Below are positions 9,472 to 18,647 of a DNA stretch of 51,707 nt, in pieces; positions within the stretch are counted from its first letter, which is position 1, and every line of letters starts with the position of its first letter. The position numbers were made by a program, and so were the translations under genes. The stretch covers positions 1 through 51,707 of the forward strand of contig CAMLIT010000016.1 of NCBI GenBank assembly GCA_946480295.1, read 5' to 3'. Under the pieces are notes generated by a model. The model was not told the DNA's origin. It saw nothing but the letters and a program-made list of their open reading frames with translations, and did no database searches. Source of the stretch: an uncultured Gemmatimonadota bacterium (GTDB lineage Bacteria > Gemmatimonadota > Gemmatimonadetes > Gemmatimonadales > Gemmatimonadaceae).

Positions 9472-9777
9472 TCACCGGTGCCTCGTCTCGCTCCCGTAGA
9501 ACGCCTTCACGCACCGCTGGACGGCCTGCCAGACCACCTCCGTCGCGGTGAGCCCATTGCCGACATCGCGGCGTGGGTACGCCGACGCGACCATGGCTTT
9601 CAGCCGGATCAGGGCCTGCTCCGGCGGCAGCCCGCCGGCTCGCGCTGCCTCGCAGTAGCGGTGGACCTCCTCGGTCACCGCCCTCGGCAGCTTCTGGATC
9701 CCCGTGGGGGCGGCCGCGGCCAGCTCGTTCAGCGATCCCGATAGCGACGATTCGGCGGCAGACAGCGGATCGGACAT
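9472..9777 (-). CDS. Small hypothetical protein
   Basis: The protein has 101 residues from ATG 9777 ([11 protein letters not shown]). The frame opens upstream to 9948, but that extension is Arg-rich low-complexity sequence. The body is helical in character, with residues 40-60 containing [20 protein letters not shown] and then [14 protein letters not shown]. No signal peptide, membrane segment or known motif is visible and I do not recognise a family. Similar short helical proteins occur as companions of regulators, but nothing here shows that. A 14-bp palindrome sits just upstream of the start. Confidence 0.6.
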   Translation of the reverse strand: MSDPLSAAESSLSGSLNELAAAAPTGIQKLPRAVTEEVHRYCEAARAGGLPPEQALIRLKAMVASAYPRRDVGNGLTATEVVWQAVQRCVKAFYGSETRHR

Positions 9778-10102
9778 GCCAATCGAGTCCAGCTTGAGGG
9801 TACCCTCACACCGGGCATCCGCCGTGCCCGCGCGCGGCTCCTCGCCGCGGCGACGGCGCGACTCGGGGAACGTCGCCAAACGCGTCGCGCGTCGTGGCCC
9901 GAGTCCTGCCCCCGCGCGGCGCTGGCCACTCGCCCCCGACCCCGTCACGCCGGATGGGCGCCCTCATGGGGGACGTCCGGCGGCCGAACGTGGAGCGTTG
10001 ACCGGCGCCGGACTTCACCGCACCATACCAGGAGAGGCGGCGCCGAGTCGGCGCGCGCCGAGCGACACCGCGAGGGAGCGCGGGGGAGACTCTGTCCGAG
10101 AG
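9778..10102. other. Intergenic region between small hypothetical gene and cold-shock gene
   Basis: These 325 bases separate divergent genes. Apart from the palindrome at 9795-9808 I see no coding sequence or convincing promoter hexamers. The part before the cold-shock gene is G+C-rich and could be its untranslated leader, which in cold-shock genes is often long and structured. Confidence 0.4.
9795..9808. promoter_or_regulatory. Perfect 14-bp palindrome, possible operator
   Basis: TGAGGGTACCCTCA is a perfect palindrome beginning 18 bases upstream of the minus-strand start at 9777. Its placement would suit a dimeric repressor, but no matching second copy or regulator was identified. Confidence 0.4.
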
Positions 10103-10552
10103 ATGAAAGTGGAGAACACGATTCGCATCAGCGGGACCGTCAAGCGCTTCGACGCGGAGCGAGGCTTCGGGTTCATCGGCCGGGACGATGGCGGCAAGGA
10201 CTGCTTCGTCCACTTCTCGGCGATCCAGGGAGGCGGGTTCCGCTCGCTCGAGGTGGGCGAGCGCGTGGAGTTCGAGGTGATGGAGGCCGCGAGGGGGCCG
10301 CAGGCGCAGAACGTCGTCCGGCTCGGGAAGGAGGGCGCGGATCGAGTGGACGCGGTGCCGGCGCGTCCGACGCGGCCGGCAGCGCACGCCGTCGAGGCTC
10401 GCGGTCGCTCGTTCGCGCCGCCGCCGAGCGACGCCCCATGGCCATCCGAGCGCGGTGAGCCGAACCGGGGCGACCGCAAGCGCCGCAGCGAGGAGCGCAA
10501 GCAGCGCCGGACGCGGTCGTGGGGCGACGGCGACGACGAGTGGGAGGAGTAG
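10103..10552 (+). CDS. Cold-shock-domain protein with long basic tail
   Basis: The protein has 149 residues from ATG 10103. Residues 8-75 form a cold-shock OB fold with the RNA-binding motif [10 protein letters not shown] and the second motif CFVHFSAI, as in CspA-type single-strand nucleic-acid-binding proteins. Bacterial CspA is about 70 residues; here another 75 follow, rich in Pro, Ala and Arg ([18 protein letters not shown]) and ending acidic (GDDEWEE). The tail is probably disordered and would add RNA affinity. The start was chosen because the fold begins at once; the open frame upstream is arginine-rich and not conserved in character. A small membrane-protein gene follows 28 bases later, perhaps co-transcribed. 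Confidence 0.88.
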   Translation: MKVENTIRISGTVKRFDAERGFGFIGRDDGGKDCFVHFSAIQGGGFRSLEVGERVEFEVMEAARGPQAQNVVRLGKEGADRVDAVPARPTRPAAHAVEARGRSFAPPPSDAPWPSERGEPNRGDRKRRSEERKQRRTRSWGDGDDEWEE

Positions 10553-10580
10553 GCCGGCGGGCGCATCGCTGACCAACCCG

Positions 10581-10952
10581 ATGCGCACCCTCCTCGGCAT
10601 CATCATCGGCTACCTGGTGTTCGGCGTCTCCGCCGTCGTGCTCTTCCGAGCGGCCGGCGTGGATCCGCACGGGTCCGCGTCGGTCCCGTTCGTGATCGGC
10701 TCCATCGTGTACGGGATGGCGTTCGCCGCGCTGGGCGGCGTCGTCGCGGTCACGATCGCGCGCCGCGGGGCGCTGCCCGCGGTCGTCGTCGCCCTCGTCA
10801 TCGCCCTCGGCGCGCTGGCGTCGATCGTCGCGCTGCGCGGACACGGGATCGGCGCACTCTGGTCGCCGCTGGCCGCGCTCGTGCTCATGGCACCGAGTGC
10901 GGCGGCCGGCGGGTACTGGTGGACACACCGCGACACCCGGCCGCCATCGTGA
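10581..10952 (+). CDS. Small integral membrane protein, unknown function
   Basis: The 123-residue protein starts at ATG 10581. It shows four hydrophobic helices: about 4-24 (LGIIIGYLVFGVSAVVLF), 39-58 (VIGSIVYGMAFAALGGVVAV), 66-84 (AVVVALVIALGALASIVAL) and 93-113 (WSPLAALVLMAPSAAAGGYW). The second and third helices are Gly/Ala-rich, as in small transporters or anchors. No family is recognised. It lies 28 bases after the cold-shock gene and 13 bases before the flavin monooxygenase gene, all on one strand. Confidence 0.75.
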   Translation: MRTLLGIIIGYLVFGVSAVVLFRAAGVDPHGSASVPFVIGSIVYGMAFAALGGVVAVTIARRGALPAVVVALVIALGALASIVALRGHGIGALWSPLAALVLMAPSAAAGGYWWTHRDTRPPS

Positions 10953-10965
10953 GCGCCCACACCAC

Positions 10966-12048
10966 ATGAGCCAGCCCTTCGAGCTCGGAGTCGAGACCTT
11001 CGGCGACGTCACGCGTGACGCGGACGGCCGCCGCCAGTCGCACGCGCAGGTCATCCGCGACGTCGTGGCCGAGGCGGTGCTCGCCGACGAGGTGGGGATC
11101 GACTTCTTCGGTGTCGGCGAGCACCACCGCGACGACTTCGCCATCTCGGCACCGGAGGTCGTGCTCGCCGCCATCGCTGGCCGGACGGAGCGGATCCACC
11201 TCGGATCCGCCGTCACCGTCCTCAGCTCGGACGACCCGGTGCGCGTCTTCCAGCGCTTCTCCACGCTCGATGCCGTGTCCGGCGGACGCGCCGAGGTGAT
11301 CCTCGGCCGCGGCTCGTTCATCGAGTCCTTTCCCCTGTTCGGCTACTCGCTCGACGACTACGAGCGGCTGTTCGAGGAAAAGCTGGCGCTGTTCGCCGCG
11401 CTGCTCGAGGCGGATCGGAGCGGCACCGGCGTCACCTGGCGCGGCACGGTGCGCGCGCCGCTCGGCGGCCAGCGCGCCTTCCCACCCACCGAGCACGGGA
11501 GGCTCAGGACGTGGATCGGCGTCGGCGGGAGCCCAGAGTCCGTGGTGCGCGCGGCGCGCTACGGGATGCCGTTGATGCTCGCCATCATCGGCGGCGACCC
11601 GTGCCGGTTCGCGCCATTCGTCCAGCTGTACCACGAGGCGCTGGCGCAGCGCGGCGCGGCGCCGCTTCCCGTCGGGGTCCACTCCCACGGCTACGTCGCG
11701 GAGAGCGATGCCGAAGCGCGCGAGGAGCTCTGGGGTCCGTGGCGCGCGATGCGCGACCGCATCGGCGCCGAGCGCGGGTGGGGCCCGACGAGCCGCGCGG
11801 ACTTCGAGCGCGAGATCGAGGCCGGCTCCCTCTACGTCGGCGCGCCGGACACGGTGGCGCGGAAGATCGCGGCCACGGCGCGCGCGCTCGGGCTCTCGCG
11901 CTTCGACATCAAGTACAGCGCGGGGCCGCTGGCGCACGACAGGCTCCTGCGGAGCGTGGAGCTCTACGGGCGCGAGGTCGCGCCGCGCGTGCGCGCGCAG
12001 CTCGCCGCGGCGGCCGGGGAGCCGGCGCACTCGTCAGGCGCGCGATAG
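10966..12048 (+). CDS. LLM-class flavin-dependent oxidoreductase
   Basis: The protein has 360 residues from ATG 10966 (MSQPFELGVETFGDV). It is a luciferase-like TIM barrel: GIDFFGVGEHH near residues 44-54, then RIHLGSAVTVLSSDDPVRVF and STLDAVSGGRAEVILGRGSF, which are family hallmarks of the flavin/F420 pocket. These enzymes use reduced flavin and oxygen, or F420, to oxidise varied small substrates; this substrate is unknown. The upstream part of the frame is unrelated sequence. It is followed 24 bases later by an SDR gene and then a GNAT gene, forming a probable three-gene unit of small-molecule modification. Confidence 0.9.
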   Translation: MSQPFELGVETFGDVTRDADGRRQSHAQVIRDVVAEAVLADEVGIDFFGVGEHHRDDFAISAPEVVLAAIAGRTERIHLGSAVTVLSSDDPVRVFQRFSTLDAVSGGRAEVILGRGSFIESFPLFGYSLDDYERLFEEKLALFAALLEADRSGTGVTWRGTVRAPLGGQRAFPPTEHGRLRTWIGVGGSPESVVRAARYGMPLMLAIIGGDPCRFAPFVQLYHEALAQRGAAPLPVGVHSHGYVAESDAEAREELWGPWRAMRDRIGAERGWGPTSRADFEREIEAGSLYVGAPDTVARKIAATARALGLSRFDIKYSAGPLAHDRLLRSVELYGREVAPRVRAQLAAAAGEPAHSSGAR

Positions 12049-12072
12049 CCGACTCCATCAGGAGCAGACCTC

Positions 12073-12825
12073 GTGACCAACGTTCCAGGCATCACCGGCA
12101 AGGTCGTCGTCATCACCGGCGCGAGCAGCGGGCTCGGCGAGGCCACGGCGCGGCATCTCGCCGCGCAGGGCGCGACCGTCGCCCTCGGCGCCCGTCGGGT
12201 CGACCGCATCGACCGGCTCACGCGGGAGCTCCAGGCGCAGGGGGCGCAGGCGCTCGCCGTCGCCACCGACGTCACGCGGCACGAGCAGGTGAGGCGGCTC
12301 GTCGACGAGGCCGTGCGGGCGTACGGGCGCATCGACGTCATGCTCAACAACGCCGGCGTGATGCCGCACTCGCCCCTCGAGCGGCTGAAGATCGACGACT
12401 GGAACCGCACGATCGACGTCAACCTCAAGGGCGTGCTGTACGGGATCGCCGCGGCGCTGCCGCACATGCAGCGCCAGCGGTCGGGGCACATCATCAACGT
12501 CTCGTCGGTCGCCGGGCACAAGGTCCGCCCCGGCGGCGCGGTGTACTCGGCGACGAAGTTCGCCGTGCGCGTCGTCTCCGAGGGGCTGCGCCAGGAGGTG
12601 AAGCCCTACGGCATCCGCACGACGGTGATCTCGCCGGGCGCCGTGGCCTCGGAGCTGCCGGAGAGCGCCACCGAGCCGGACGTGCGCGCGAACCTGCGGA
12701 AGATGTACGACACGATCGCCATCCCCGCCGAGTCGTTCGCGCGCGCGGTGGCGTTCGCGATGTCGCAGCCCGACGACGTCGACATCAACGAGATCCTGTT
12801 CCGTCCGACGCGGCAGGAGCTGTAG
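12073..12825 (+). CDS. SDR family oxidoreductase
   Basis: The 250-residue protein begins at GTG 12073, preceded by AGGAG at a suitable distance. It has the classical short-chain dehydrogenase pattern: TGASSGLG (15-22) for NAD(P) binding, NNAG (92-95), catalytic Ser144 in INVSSVAGH, and YSATK with Tyr158 and Lys162. Arg41-Arg42 after the second strand favours NADP. It resembles YdfG/serine-dehydrogenase-like SDRs, but the substrate cannot be read. It sits 24 bases after the flavin-dependent oxidoreductase gene and 8 bases before the acetyltransferase gene, so the three are probably co-transcribed. Confidence 0.93.
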   Translation: MTNVPGITGKVVVITGASSGLGEATARHLAAQGATVALGARRVDRIDRLTRELQAQGAQALAVATDVTRHEQVRRLVDEAVRAYGRIDVMLNNAGVMPHSPLERLKIDDWNRTIDVNLKGVLYGIAAALPHMQRQRSGHIINVSSVAGHKVRPGGAVYSATKFAVRVVSEGLRQEVKPYGIRTTVISPGAVASELPESATEPDVRANLRKMYDTIAIPAESFARAVAFAMSQPDDVDINEILFRPTRQEL

Positions 12826-12833
12826 ATCTCCCG

Positions 12834-13343
12834 ATGCCAGGATCCGGAAGCGCCGACGTCGTCATTCGCCCCGCGGGTGCCGCGGACCTCCCGGCAATCG
12901 GCCGGCTGGGCGCACTGCTCGTGCGGACGCATCACGACTTCGACCCGCAGCGCTTCATCCCGGCCACGCCGCAGACCGAGCATGGCTACGCCGGCTTTCT
13001 CGGGACGCAGCTCGCCGAGCGGAACGTCATCGTCCTCGTCGCCGAGCGGGCGGGCGAGGTGCTCGGCTACACCTACGCCGGCGTCGAGGGGCACGACTGG
13101 ATGTCGCTGCGCGGGCCGGCCGGGGTGCTGTACGACATCGTGGTGGACCCGGCGCATCGCCGCGCGGGGGTGGGGCGGAGGCTGCTCGACGCCACGCTGG
13201 CCGCGCTCGAGGCGCGCGGGGCGCCGCGGGTGGTGCTCTCGACGGCCGAACGGAACGAGTGGGCGCAGCGGCTGTTCGCGCGCGCGGGGTTCCGGCGGAC
13301 GATGATCGAGATGACGCGGGAGCGGGGGGGCGGCGCGTCGTGA
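12834..13343 (+). CDS. GNAT family N-acetyltransferase
   Basis: The protein has 169 residues from ATG 12834. The GNAT core is visible: VLVAERAGEVLGYTYA (strand 2-3), then YDIVVDPAHRRAGVGRRLLD (about 104-123) with the acetyl-CoA pyrophosphate loop RRAGVG, and a final NEWAQRLFARAGFRRT block. Such enzymes transfer an acetyl group to amines; the acceptor is unknown. It is the last gene of the run beginning at 10966 and converges on the next gene, 28 bases away. Confidence 0.9.
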   Translation: MPGSGSADVVIRPAGAADLPAIGRLGALLVRTHHDFDPQRFIPATPQTEHGYAGFLGTQLAERNVIVLVAERAGEVLGYTYAGVEGHDWMSLRGPAGVLYDIVVDPAHRRAGVGRRLLDATLAALEARGAPRVVLSTAERNEWAQRLFARAGFRRTMIEMTRERGGGAS

Positions 13344-13371
13344 GGCGCGCGCGGTCGACGGCGCCTGACGC

Positions 13372-15420
13372 CTAACGACCGTCCACCCGCAGGAAGTGCA
13401 TCATCGGGCCGTCGGTGAAGGCGAGTCGCTGGCCCGCGGGCAGCGCGCGCAGCCGCGACGCCGCCTCCCACAGCCCCGCCCACACCGTGGCCCGGAGGTC
13501 GTTCCTGGCGATGGTGCCGTCGACGATCGTCGAGTGGCCGTCGCGCAGCACGAGCGTGTCGCCGCGGAGCTCCCCCGAGATCGCGAGGCTGCGCTGCTCC
13601 TCCGGGTGCGCGTCGTTGGCGACGGCGAGCGAGCCGCTGACGTCCCCACCGTCCTGGTCCAGGTCGAGCGTCAACGTGACGTAGCCGGCGTGCGCGCTCC
13701 ACCGTCCGCCGGCGTGCGGCACCGACGCGAACGCCTCCTCGGCGGCGCGGGCGACGGCCGTGGACGCCGGCCGCCGCAGCCGCAGCTCGAGCGTGGCGAG
13801 CGCGCTCGTGTCGGGCACCTGGAGCGCGGTGTCGGCGAGGAGGCCGGTGGCGTCGCGCGCCCGCAGCCGGAGCGCCTGCCGGCGGGGCACCGCGCACAGC
13901 ACCACGCGCCCCTCGGAATCGGCGCTGCCGGCGCGCCGGCTCCCCGAGGCCGATTGCTGATTGACCCCGGGGGCGGTCCAATCGGCGATCACGTCGGCGG
14001 ACTTCGCGTGCCGCCCCACGGTGTCCACCACGCGCAGCACGATGGTGGCGATCGAGTCGGGCATCCGCTCCGCGTGACAGAGGTCCGCCGCGATCGATGC
14101 GCGCGACGGCACCTCGAGGTGGATCGCGCCCCCTGTCGAGTCGCCGACGACGATGCGACGGCTCAGCGGATCCACGAGGTCGAAGGGCGCGAGGTCGCGA
14201 TCGATGGCGAGGAGCTCGTACGGACCCGCGAGGACGTCGCGCAGCGCGAAGTGGCCGGCCGAATCGGTGGTCGCCTCCGCGTCGGTGCCGCGCAGCCACA
14301 CCTTGACGTCCGGCTCCGGCGCGCGGTCGCGTTTCGTCGCGACCTCCCCCTCCACGTTCGCCAGCCTGGCCGTCCACGACGCCGAATCCGGCCACGCCGC
14401 GGAGAGCACCATGCCGCCGTGCTCCTGCACGTCGAGCACGCGCGGGAAGCGATCGCCGGGGGCGTAGCCGGTCCGTCCGATGCGCAGGCGCCACCGGTCG
14501 ATGAAGGTCATCCCGTCGGCCAGCGTGACGAAGCGCAGGCGGCCGCCCGTGCCCGCGCTCCGCGCCAGCGGATCGACGCCGGTGAACGAGAACTCGAGCG
14601 TGCGCAGCGCCCGCGCGCGCGGATCGATCCACAGCGTGCCCTCGACGTCCACCTTCCGCTGCGCCGCGGGCGCGAACCCGAGCCCCACCTCGCTGGCGTG
14701 CTCTCCCTGCCCCCGCACGACGTGGAAGCAGTGCGTGGCGGCGAAGGCGGGATCGAGCAGGACGTCGGCATCGGGCGCGAAGAAGCGCCGATGCTCGCCC
14801 TCCGCGACCATGTAGCCCTTCCGGCCGAAGCCGCGCGCGCTGTCGGCGGCGTAGAACGGCCGCGTGCTGCTCGCCGAGACGAGCTGCGTCTCCTGCGACT
14901 CGATGCTGTCCGTGCGCGCGTCGCGCGTGCGGTCGAATATGAGGAGACGCATCGTCGCCGGCCTCGCCTCCTGCGCGACCACGCTCGCCAGCAGGCCGTC
15001 GCGGGCCTGCTCCCACAGCGCCAGCGCCTGCACGTCGTCGGAGCGCGGCCTGCAGAGCTGCGACTCCTGGACGCGAAGGGCGCCGATGACGAGCGGGATC
15101 GGCTGGAGCGCGAGGTCCGGGAGCAGCGTGTCGCGCGCGGGAGCGAGCGCCAGCCGCAGCTCGCGCGGGCGATAGCCGATCCGCTGGAAGTGCAGTCGCA
15201 CGGCGGCGGGGGCGCTCAGCCGAAAGGCGCCCGACTCGTCGGTGAGCGTCCGGGTCAGCGCCTGCCCGGCCGAGTCGAGCGCCGACACCACCACGCCCGC
15301 GATCGGCCGCGCCTGCACGCCGTCCACCACCCTGCCGCGCAGCTGCTGCGCGCGCAGCACCACCGGCGCTGCAGCGAGCAGCAGGCAGACGGTGCAGAGA
15401 GGCGCGAAGACGCGACGCAT
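13372..15420 (-). CDS. Secreted carboxypeptidase-regulatory-fold protein, unknown function
   Basis: The 682-residue protein has a signal peptide (LCTVCLLLAAAPVVLRAQ, residues 8-25). A carboxypeptidase-D regulatory-like Ig domain follows at about 27-105 (GRVVDGVQARPIAGVVVSAL), of the kind found at the front of TonB receptors and cell-surface proteins. A second similar domain is at about 365-425 (VWLRGTDAEATTDSAGHF). The middle part (about 110-340) has no family I recognise. There is no C-terminal barrel, so it is not a receptor itself; periplasmic or surface location is likely. It diverges from the Cys/His-rich protein gene with an 85-bp gap. Gemmatimonadota carry many such proteins. Confidence 0.8.
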   Translation of the reverse strand: MRRVFAPLCTVCLLLAAAPVVLRAQQLRGRVVDGVQARPIAGVVVSALDSAGQALTRTLTDESGAFRLSAPAAVRLHFQRIGYRPRELRLALAPARDTLLPDLALQPIPLVIGALRVQESQLCRPRSDDVQALALWEQARDGLLASVVAQEARPATMRLLIFDRTRDARTDSIESQETQLVSASSTRPFYAADSARGFGRKGYMVAEGEHRRFFAPDADVLLDPAFAATHCFHVVRGQGEHASEVGLGFAPAAQRKVDVEGTLWIDPRARALRTLEFSFTGVDPLARSAGTGGRLRFVTLADGMTFIDRWRLRIGRTGYAPGDRFPRVLDVQEHGGMVLSAAWPDSASWTARLANVEGEVATKRDRAPEPDVKVWLRGTDAEATTDSAGHFALRDVLAGPYELLAIDRDLAPFDLVDPLSRRIVVGDSTGGAIHLEVPSRASIAADLCHAERMPDSIATIVLRVVDTVGRHAKSADVIADWTAPGVNQQSASGSRRAGSADSEGRVVLCAVPRRQALRLRARDATGLLADTALQVPDTSALATLELRLRRPASTAVARAAEEAFASVPHAGGRWSAHAGYVTLTLDLDQDGGDVSGSLAVANDAHPEEQRSLAISGELRGDTLVLRDGHSTIVDGTIARNDLRATVWAGLWEAASRLRALPAGQRLAFTDGPMMHFLRVDGR

Positions 15421-15505
15421 GCGGCCGGATCCCGGACGGGTTCACCGGACGAGGTGCACATTTGCTGCCAGCGCCCCGGAGGACAACCTGATAAATTGCG
15501 AGCGG

Positions 15506-15946
15506 ATGCCTCGCCATTGGTCCGTCCGGGTGCTGCGCGCGTTCCTGGCGCTCTGGTTCGTCCTCTCCGTGGGCGAGCCGTCGATCGTGCATTTCTGCCC
15601 GATGCACGGCGGCCTGCTCGGCGAGCTCGCCGCAGCGCCCGGCAGGATGCACATGTCCGGGATGGGGATGCCGGGGCGCGCCGCCTCTGGACGGCAGCTG
15701 CCGACCCGGGCGCCCGATCGTCACGCCACGGACCAACCGACCGCCCCGCAGGCGCACCATCACTGCACCTGCATCGCCTGCTGCATGGGCGCCGGCACGG
15801 CCGCGGCGCTTCCCGCGCTGCATGTCACGCTCGGCGCCCCGGCGTACACCGTGGCCGTCGCGCCGGCCGCGCCGTCGGCCGAGACGCTCCCGCGGCCCGC
15901 CCCGCCGCACGCACAGCCACCCGGTACCGGTCCGCCGCGCGCATAG
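15506..15946 (+). CDS. Exported Cys/His/Met-rich small protein
   Basis: The protein has 146 residues from ATG 15506. Residues 8-25 form a signal-like helix (VLRAFLALWFVLSVGEPS). It then has a run of possible metal ligands: HFCPMHGG, RMHMSGMGMPG, and HHHCTCIACCMGAG near residue 90. Clustered His, Cys and Met are usual in proteins binding copper or other soft metals in the periplasm, but no named family was recognised. The C-terminus is Pro-rich. It lies 167 bp ahead of a TonB-dependent receptor on the same strand, so a metal-uptake or metal-handling pair is possible. That role is inference. Confidence 0.65.
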   Translation: MPRHWSVRVLRAFLALWFVLSVGEPSIVHFCPMHGGLLGELAAAPGRMHMSGMGMPGRAASGRQLPTRAPDRHATDQPTAPQAHHHCTCIACCMGAGTAAALPALHVTLGAPAYTVAVAPAAPSAETLPRPAPPHAQPPGTGPPRA

Positions 15947-16113
15947 CGCGGCGCGACTCGTCCTTCACGCGTCCGCCCGGCCATCGCGCAACGCTGCGCG
16001 AGCCGGCGCACCCGTGAGCAGGTGAGCTTCGCGCCCTCTCCCCCGACGCGAACTCGCCGGCGCCCCGCTACACGGCGCCATTCTCCGCTCACCACCAGTC
16101 GCGGATCTTCAGC

Positions 16114-18225
16114 ATGTCCTGCCACTCGCCGCGTGCGCGCCGCACTTCCGGCCGCGCCGCGCGCATCCTGCTCGTTCCACTCGTAGCCCTGCTCGCCGCG
16201 ATCGCCGCCCCGCCGGCGCGGGCCCAGCAACCCATCAGCGACTCCACGCGGAGCGACTCGACGCGTGCCGCCGCCGCGCGCGCCGCCGCGCGCGCCGACT
16301 CGGCGCGGCGGACCGCGGAGCTCGAGGCGGTCCAGATCGTCGCCGCCCCGGCCGACCGCGCCGAGCCCGTGAGCGCGACCCATGTCAGCGAGCTCACCGT
16401 GCGGCAGACCCCGGCCCAGAACGCCTGGGACCTCCTGCGCCAGACCGCCGGCGTCGAGGTGCACGAGCAGGATCAGGGGCCCGGCTTCGCCTCCGACGCC
16501 TCGGTGCGCGGCTTCAGCTCCGACCACTCCACCGACCTCGCCCTCTGGGTGGACGGCGTCCCGATCAACGAGCCGATCAACGGGCACGCCGAGGGCTACA
16601 ACGACTGGGGCGTCGTCTTTCCCGGCGGCATCCAGGACATCGACGTCATCAAGGGGCCGACGAGCGCGTTGTTCGGCAACTTCGCGCTGGCGGGCGTGGT
16701 CAACGTCCGCACGCGCGAGCGCATGAAGGGGACGGAGCTCACGGCGACGGCGGGCTCGTTTGGCCGCGCCGACGCGATGCTCATGACGGGCTTCGACCAC
16801 GGCGCGACGGGCGGCGGCGTCTTCGGCGTGCACGTGCAGCGGGAGGACGGCTGGCGTCCCAACTCGGCGTACGACCTGGGCCACCTGCACGCGCGTGTGG
16901 TGCACGACCTCTCCCCCACGACGCGCATCGATGCGGGCGTCGAGGGATACGCCTCGGGCTGGGACTCGCCGGGCTTCCTCAGCGAGACCGAGTTCGCGCA
17001 GCACCAGTACGACGTCGTGTCGAATCCCACCGACGGCGGCTTCCGCCGGCGCGCCCAGGAGCGCGTCAGCCTGCGCGTGCTCGCCGGCTCGGCGCTCTGG
17101 CGCACGACCGTCTATTCGACGCAGAGCCTGTGGCACCTCTTCCTCACGATCCCGCCGGCGGGCGGCCGGTTCGAGGGGACGGGGAGCCAGACCGAGGAGG
17201 ACGACGGCCGGTACGGCTACGGTTTGACGAGCGCGCTCACGATGTCGCTGCCCAATGGGGAGCTGACCATCGGCACCGAGGGGCGCTTCGATCACAGCCA
17301 CTACCAGGACTGGTTCACGTCCGCGCGGGCGCGCGACTCGGTCGCGGAGCTCGTGTTCGCGCGGCAGCTCTCCGGCGCGCTCTTCGTGCAGGCGCACAGC
17401 GACCTCACCGAACGGCTCCGCGTGGACCTCGGCGCGCGCTACGACGCGCTCGACACCTACAGCCTGCCCGACAGCGCGGGCGCCGTCTCGGCGAGCGCGG
17501 CGCACGGCGTGTTCACGCCGAAGGTGGGGGCGCTGCTCCGCCTGCCGAGCGATCTCGGGCTGTTCGCCAACGCCTCGCGCGGCTTCCGCTCGACCGACGG
17601 CATCATCTCCGATCCCGCGCTCCCCTTCATCACCGAGTGGGCGTACGAGTCGGGGCTGAAGTACGATCGCGGCGCGGTGAGCGCCACGGCGACGCTGTTC
17701 CGCATGAACGTGAGCAACGAGCAGACGTTCAACCCCGTCACGCTGGAGTCCACGAGCGGCGGCTCGAGCCGGCGGCAGGGGCTCGAGCTCGAGTGGCGCG
17801 CGCCCCTCGCGCCGCGCGTCGCGTTCTCCGGCGACTGGACCTTCCTCGACGCCCGCTACACGCAGGAGTCGCTCGGCTCGGAGGGCGATCCGAGCGCGCC
17901 GCCCGAGGTGCTGAACGGGCTCCGCGTCTACAACACGGCGAAGTACGTGGGCAACGCGGCGCTCGAGCTCGTGCCGGCGCGCGCATGGCGGCTTCGCGTC
18001 GGCGGGAACTTCGTCGGGCCGTACTCGCCCTTCGACGAGCCGGGGGTGGTGCTCGCGCCCTACGGCCTGCTGCACGTCGGCGGCTCGGTACGGCTGGGGG
18101 GGACGGAGCTGGACTTCGGCATCCGCAACGTGCTCGATCGCGCGTACCCGGAGCTCGTGGCGGGGCACATCGTCGCGCCCGGGCAGCCGCGGTCGTTCTT
18201 CCTCACGGCGCGGCACGGGCTCTGA
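16114..18225 (+). CDS. TonB-dependent outer-membrane receptor
   Basis: The 703-residue protein has a signal peptide (LLVPLVALLAAIAAPPARAQ, about 19-38) and a Ser/Ala/Arg linker. The plug domain is at about 70-200, with NAWDLLRQTAGVEV, VRGFSSDH, LWVDGVPINEPI and IDVIKGPTSALFGNFALAGV, all hallmarks of TonB receptor plugs. The rest is a beta barrel ending in SFFLTARHGL. No SusC-type carboxypeptidase domain is present, and its size fits metal-chelate or vitamin receptors. Ligand unknown; the preceding Cys/His-rich protein hints at a metal. The gene has no adjacent ABC or TonB genes in the window. Confidence 0.9.
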   Translation: MSCHSPRARRTSGRAARILLVPLVALLAAIAAPPARAQQPISDSTRSDSTRAAAARAAARADSARRTAELEAVQIVAAPADRAEPVSATHVSELTVRQTPAQNAWDLLRQTAGVEVHEQDQGPGFASDASVRGFSSDHSTDLALWVDGVPINEPINGHAEGYNDWGVVFPGGIQDIDVIKGPTSALFGNFALAGVVNVRTRERMKGTELTATAGSFGRADAMLMTGFDHGATGGGVFGVHVQREDGWRPNSAYDLGHLHARVVHDLSPTTRIDAGVEGYASGWDSPGFLSETEFAQHQYDVVSNPTDGGFRRRAQERVSLRVLAGSALWRTTVYSTQSLWHLFLTIPPAGGRFEGTGSQTEEDDGRYGYGLTSALTMSLPNGELTIGTEGRFDHSHYQDWFTSARARDSVAELVFARQLSGALFVQAHSDLTERLRVDLGARYDALDTYSLPDSAGAVSASAAHGVFTPKVGALLRLPSDLGLFANASRGFRSTDGIISDPALPFITEWAYESGLKYDRGAVSATATLFRMNVSNEQTFNPVTLESTSGGSSRRQGLELEWRAPLAPRVAFSGDWTFLDARYTQESLGSEGDPSAPPEVLNGLRVYNTAKYVGNAALELVPARAWRLRVGGNFVGPYSPFDEPGVVLAPYGLLHVGGSVRLGGTELDFGIRNVLDRAYPELVAGHIVAPGQPRSFFLTARHGL

Positions 18226-18281
18226 GGGGCGGGGCGGGGCGACGCCGCGGGTTTCTCTCCAGGGCCGGCGCCAAACGACTC

Positions 18282-18316
18282 GACACGGAAACCGCGGATC
18301 GGCACGGATGGGATCA
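18282..18316. repeat. Dispersed ACACGGAT-type intergenic repeat, left arm
   Basis: GACACGGAAACCGCGGATC then GGCACGGATGG resembles, in inverted orientation, the segment at 18511-18555. Together they look like arms of one imperfect inverted element between the receptor gene and the ars operon. Confidence 0.4.
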
Positions 18317-18510
18317 GGCGCGAGGGGGCCGGGTCGCGGGCCGACCGGGGTGAGAGGGGCTTTCCCGGCAAGTCCTCGCGCCGTCGCCGGCCCCTCGACC
18401 CGTCCAGCTTCCAAAGAGCAGACGCGAATTGATCGGACATCGTGCGAATCGGCGGGTGGTGACCCGGGACCCGGACCGGCCGCTGGGCGCGGCGCCCCGT
18501 CGCCTAACGG

Positions 18511-18555
18511 AGCGATCCGCGCCGATCCGCACCATCCGTGTTCATCCGTGTCCCC
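18511..18555. repeat. Dispersed ATCCGTGT-type intergenic repeat, right arm
   Basis: GATCCGCGCCGATCCGCACC is followed by ATCCGTGTTCATCCGTGT, a word doubled within itself. Its reverse complement matches the left arm at 18282-18316 with several differences. Confidence 0.45.
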
Positions 18556-18647
18556 CACCGTGTGATCCCAGCCCGATCACGGAGCCCCACGCACGGCGCG
18601 ATGAAGCCAGGGATGCCCGCCTCCCGCGCCCCTCGCCCCTCCCCACC

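Larger units (their letters stand above)
18226..18647. other. Intergenic region ahead of ars operon
   Basis: About 420 bases without a convincing gene. It contains two stretches of the ACACGGAT/ATCCGTGT dispersed repeat (listed separately) and a copy of GCCTAACG at 18502-18509. No promoter is seen before the ars promoter at its right end. Confidence 0.5.
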
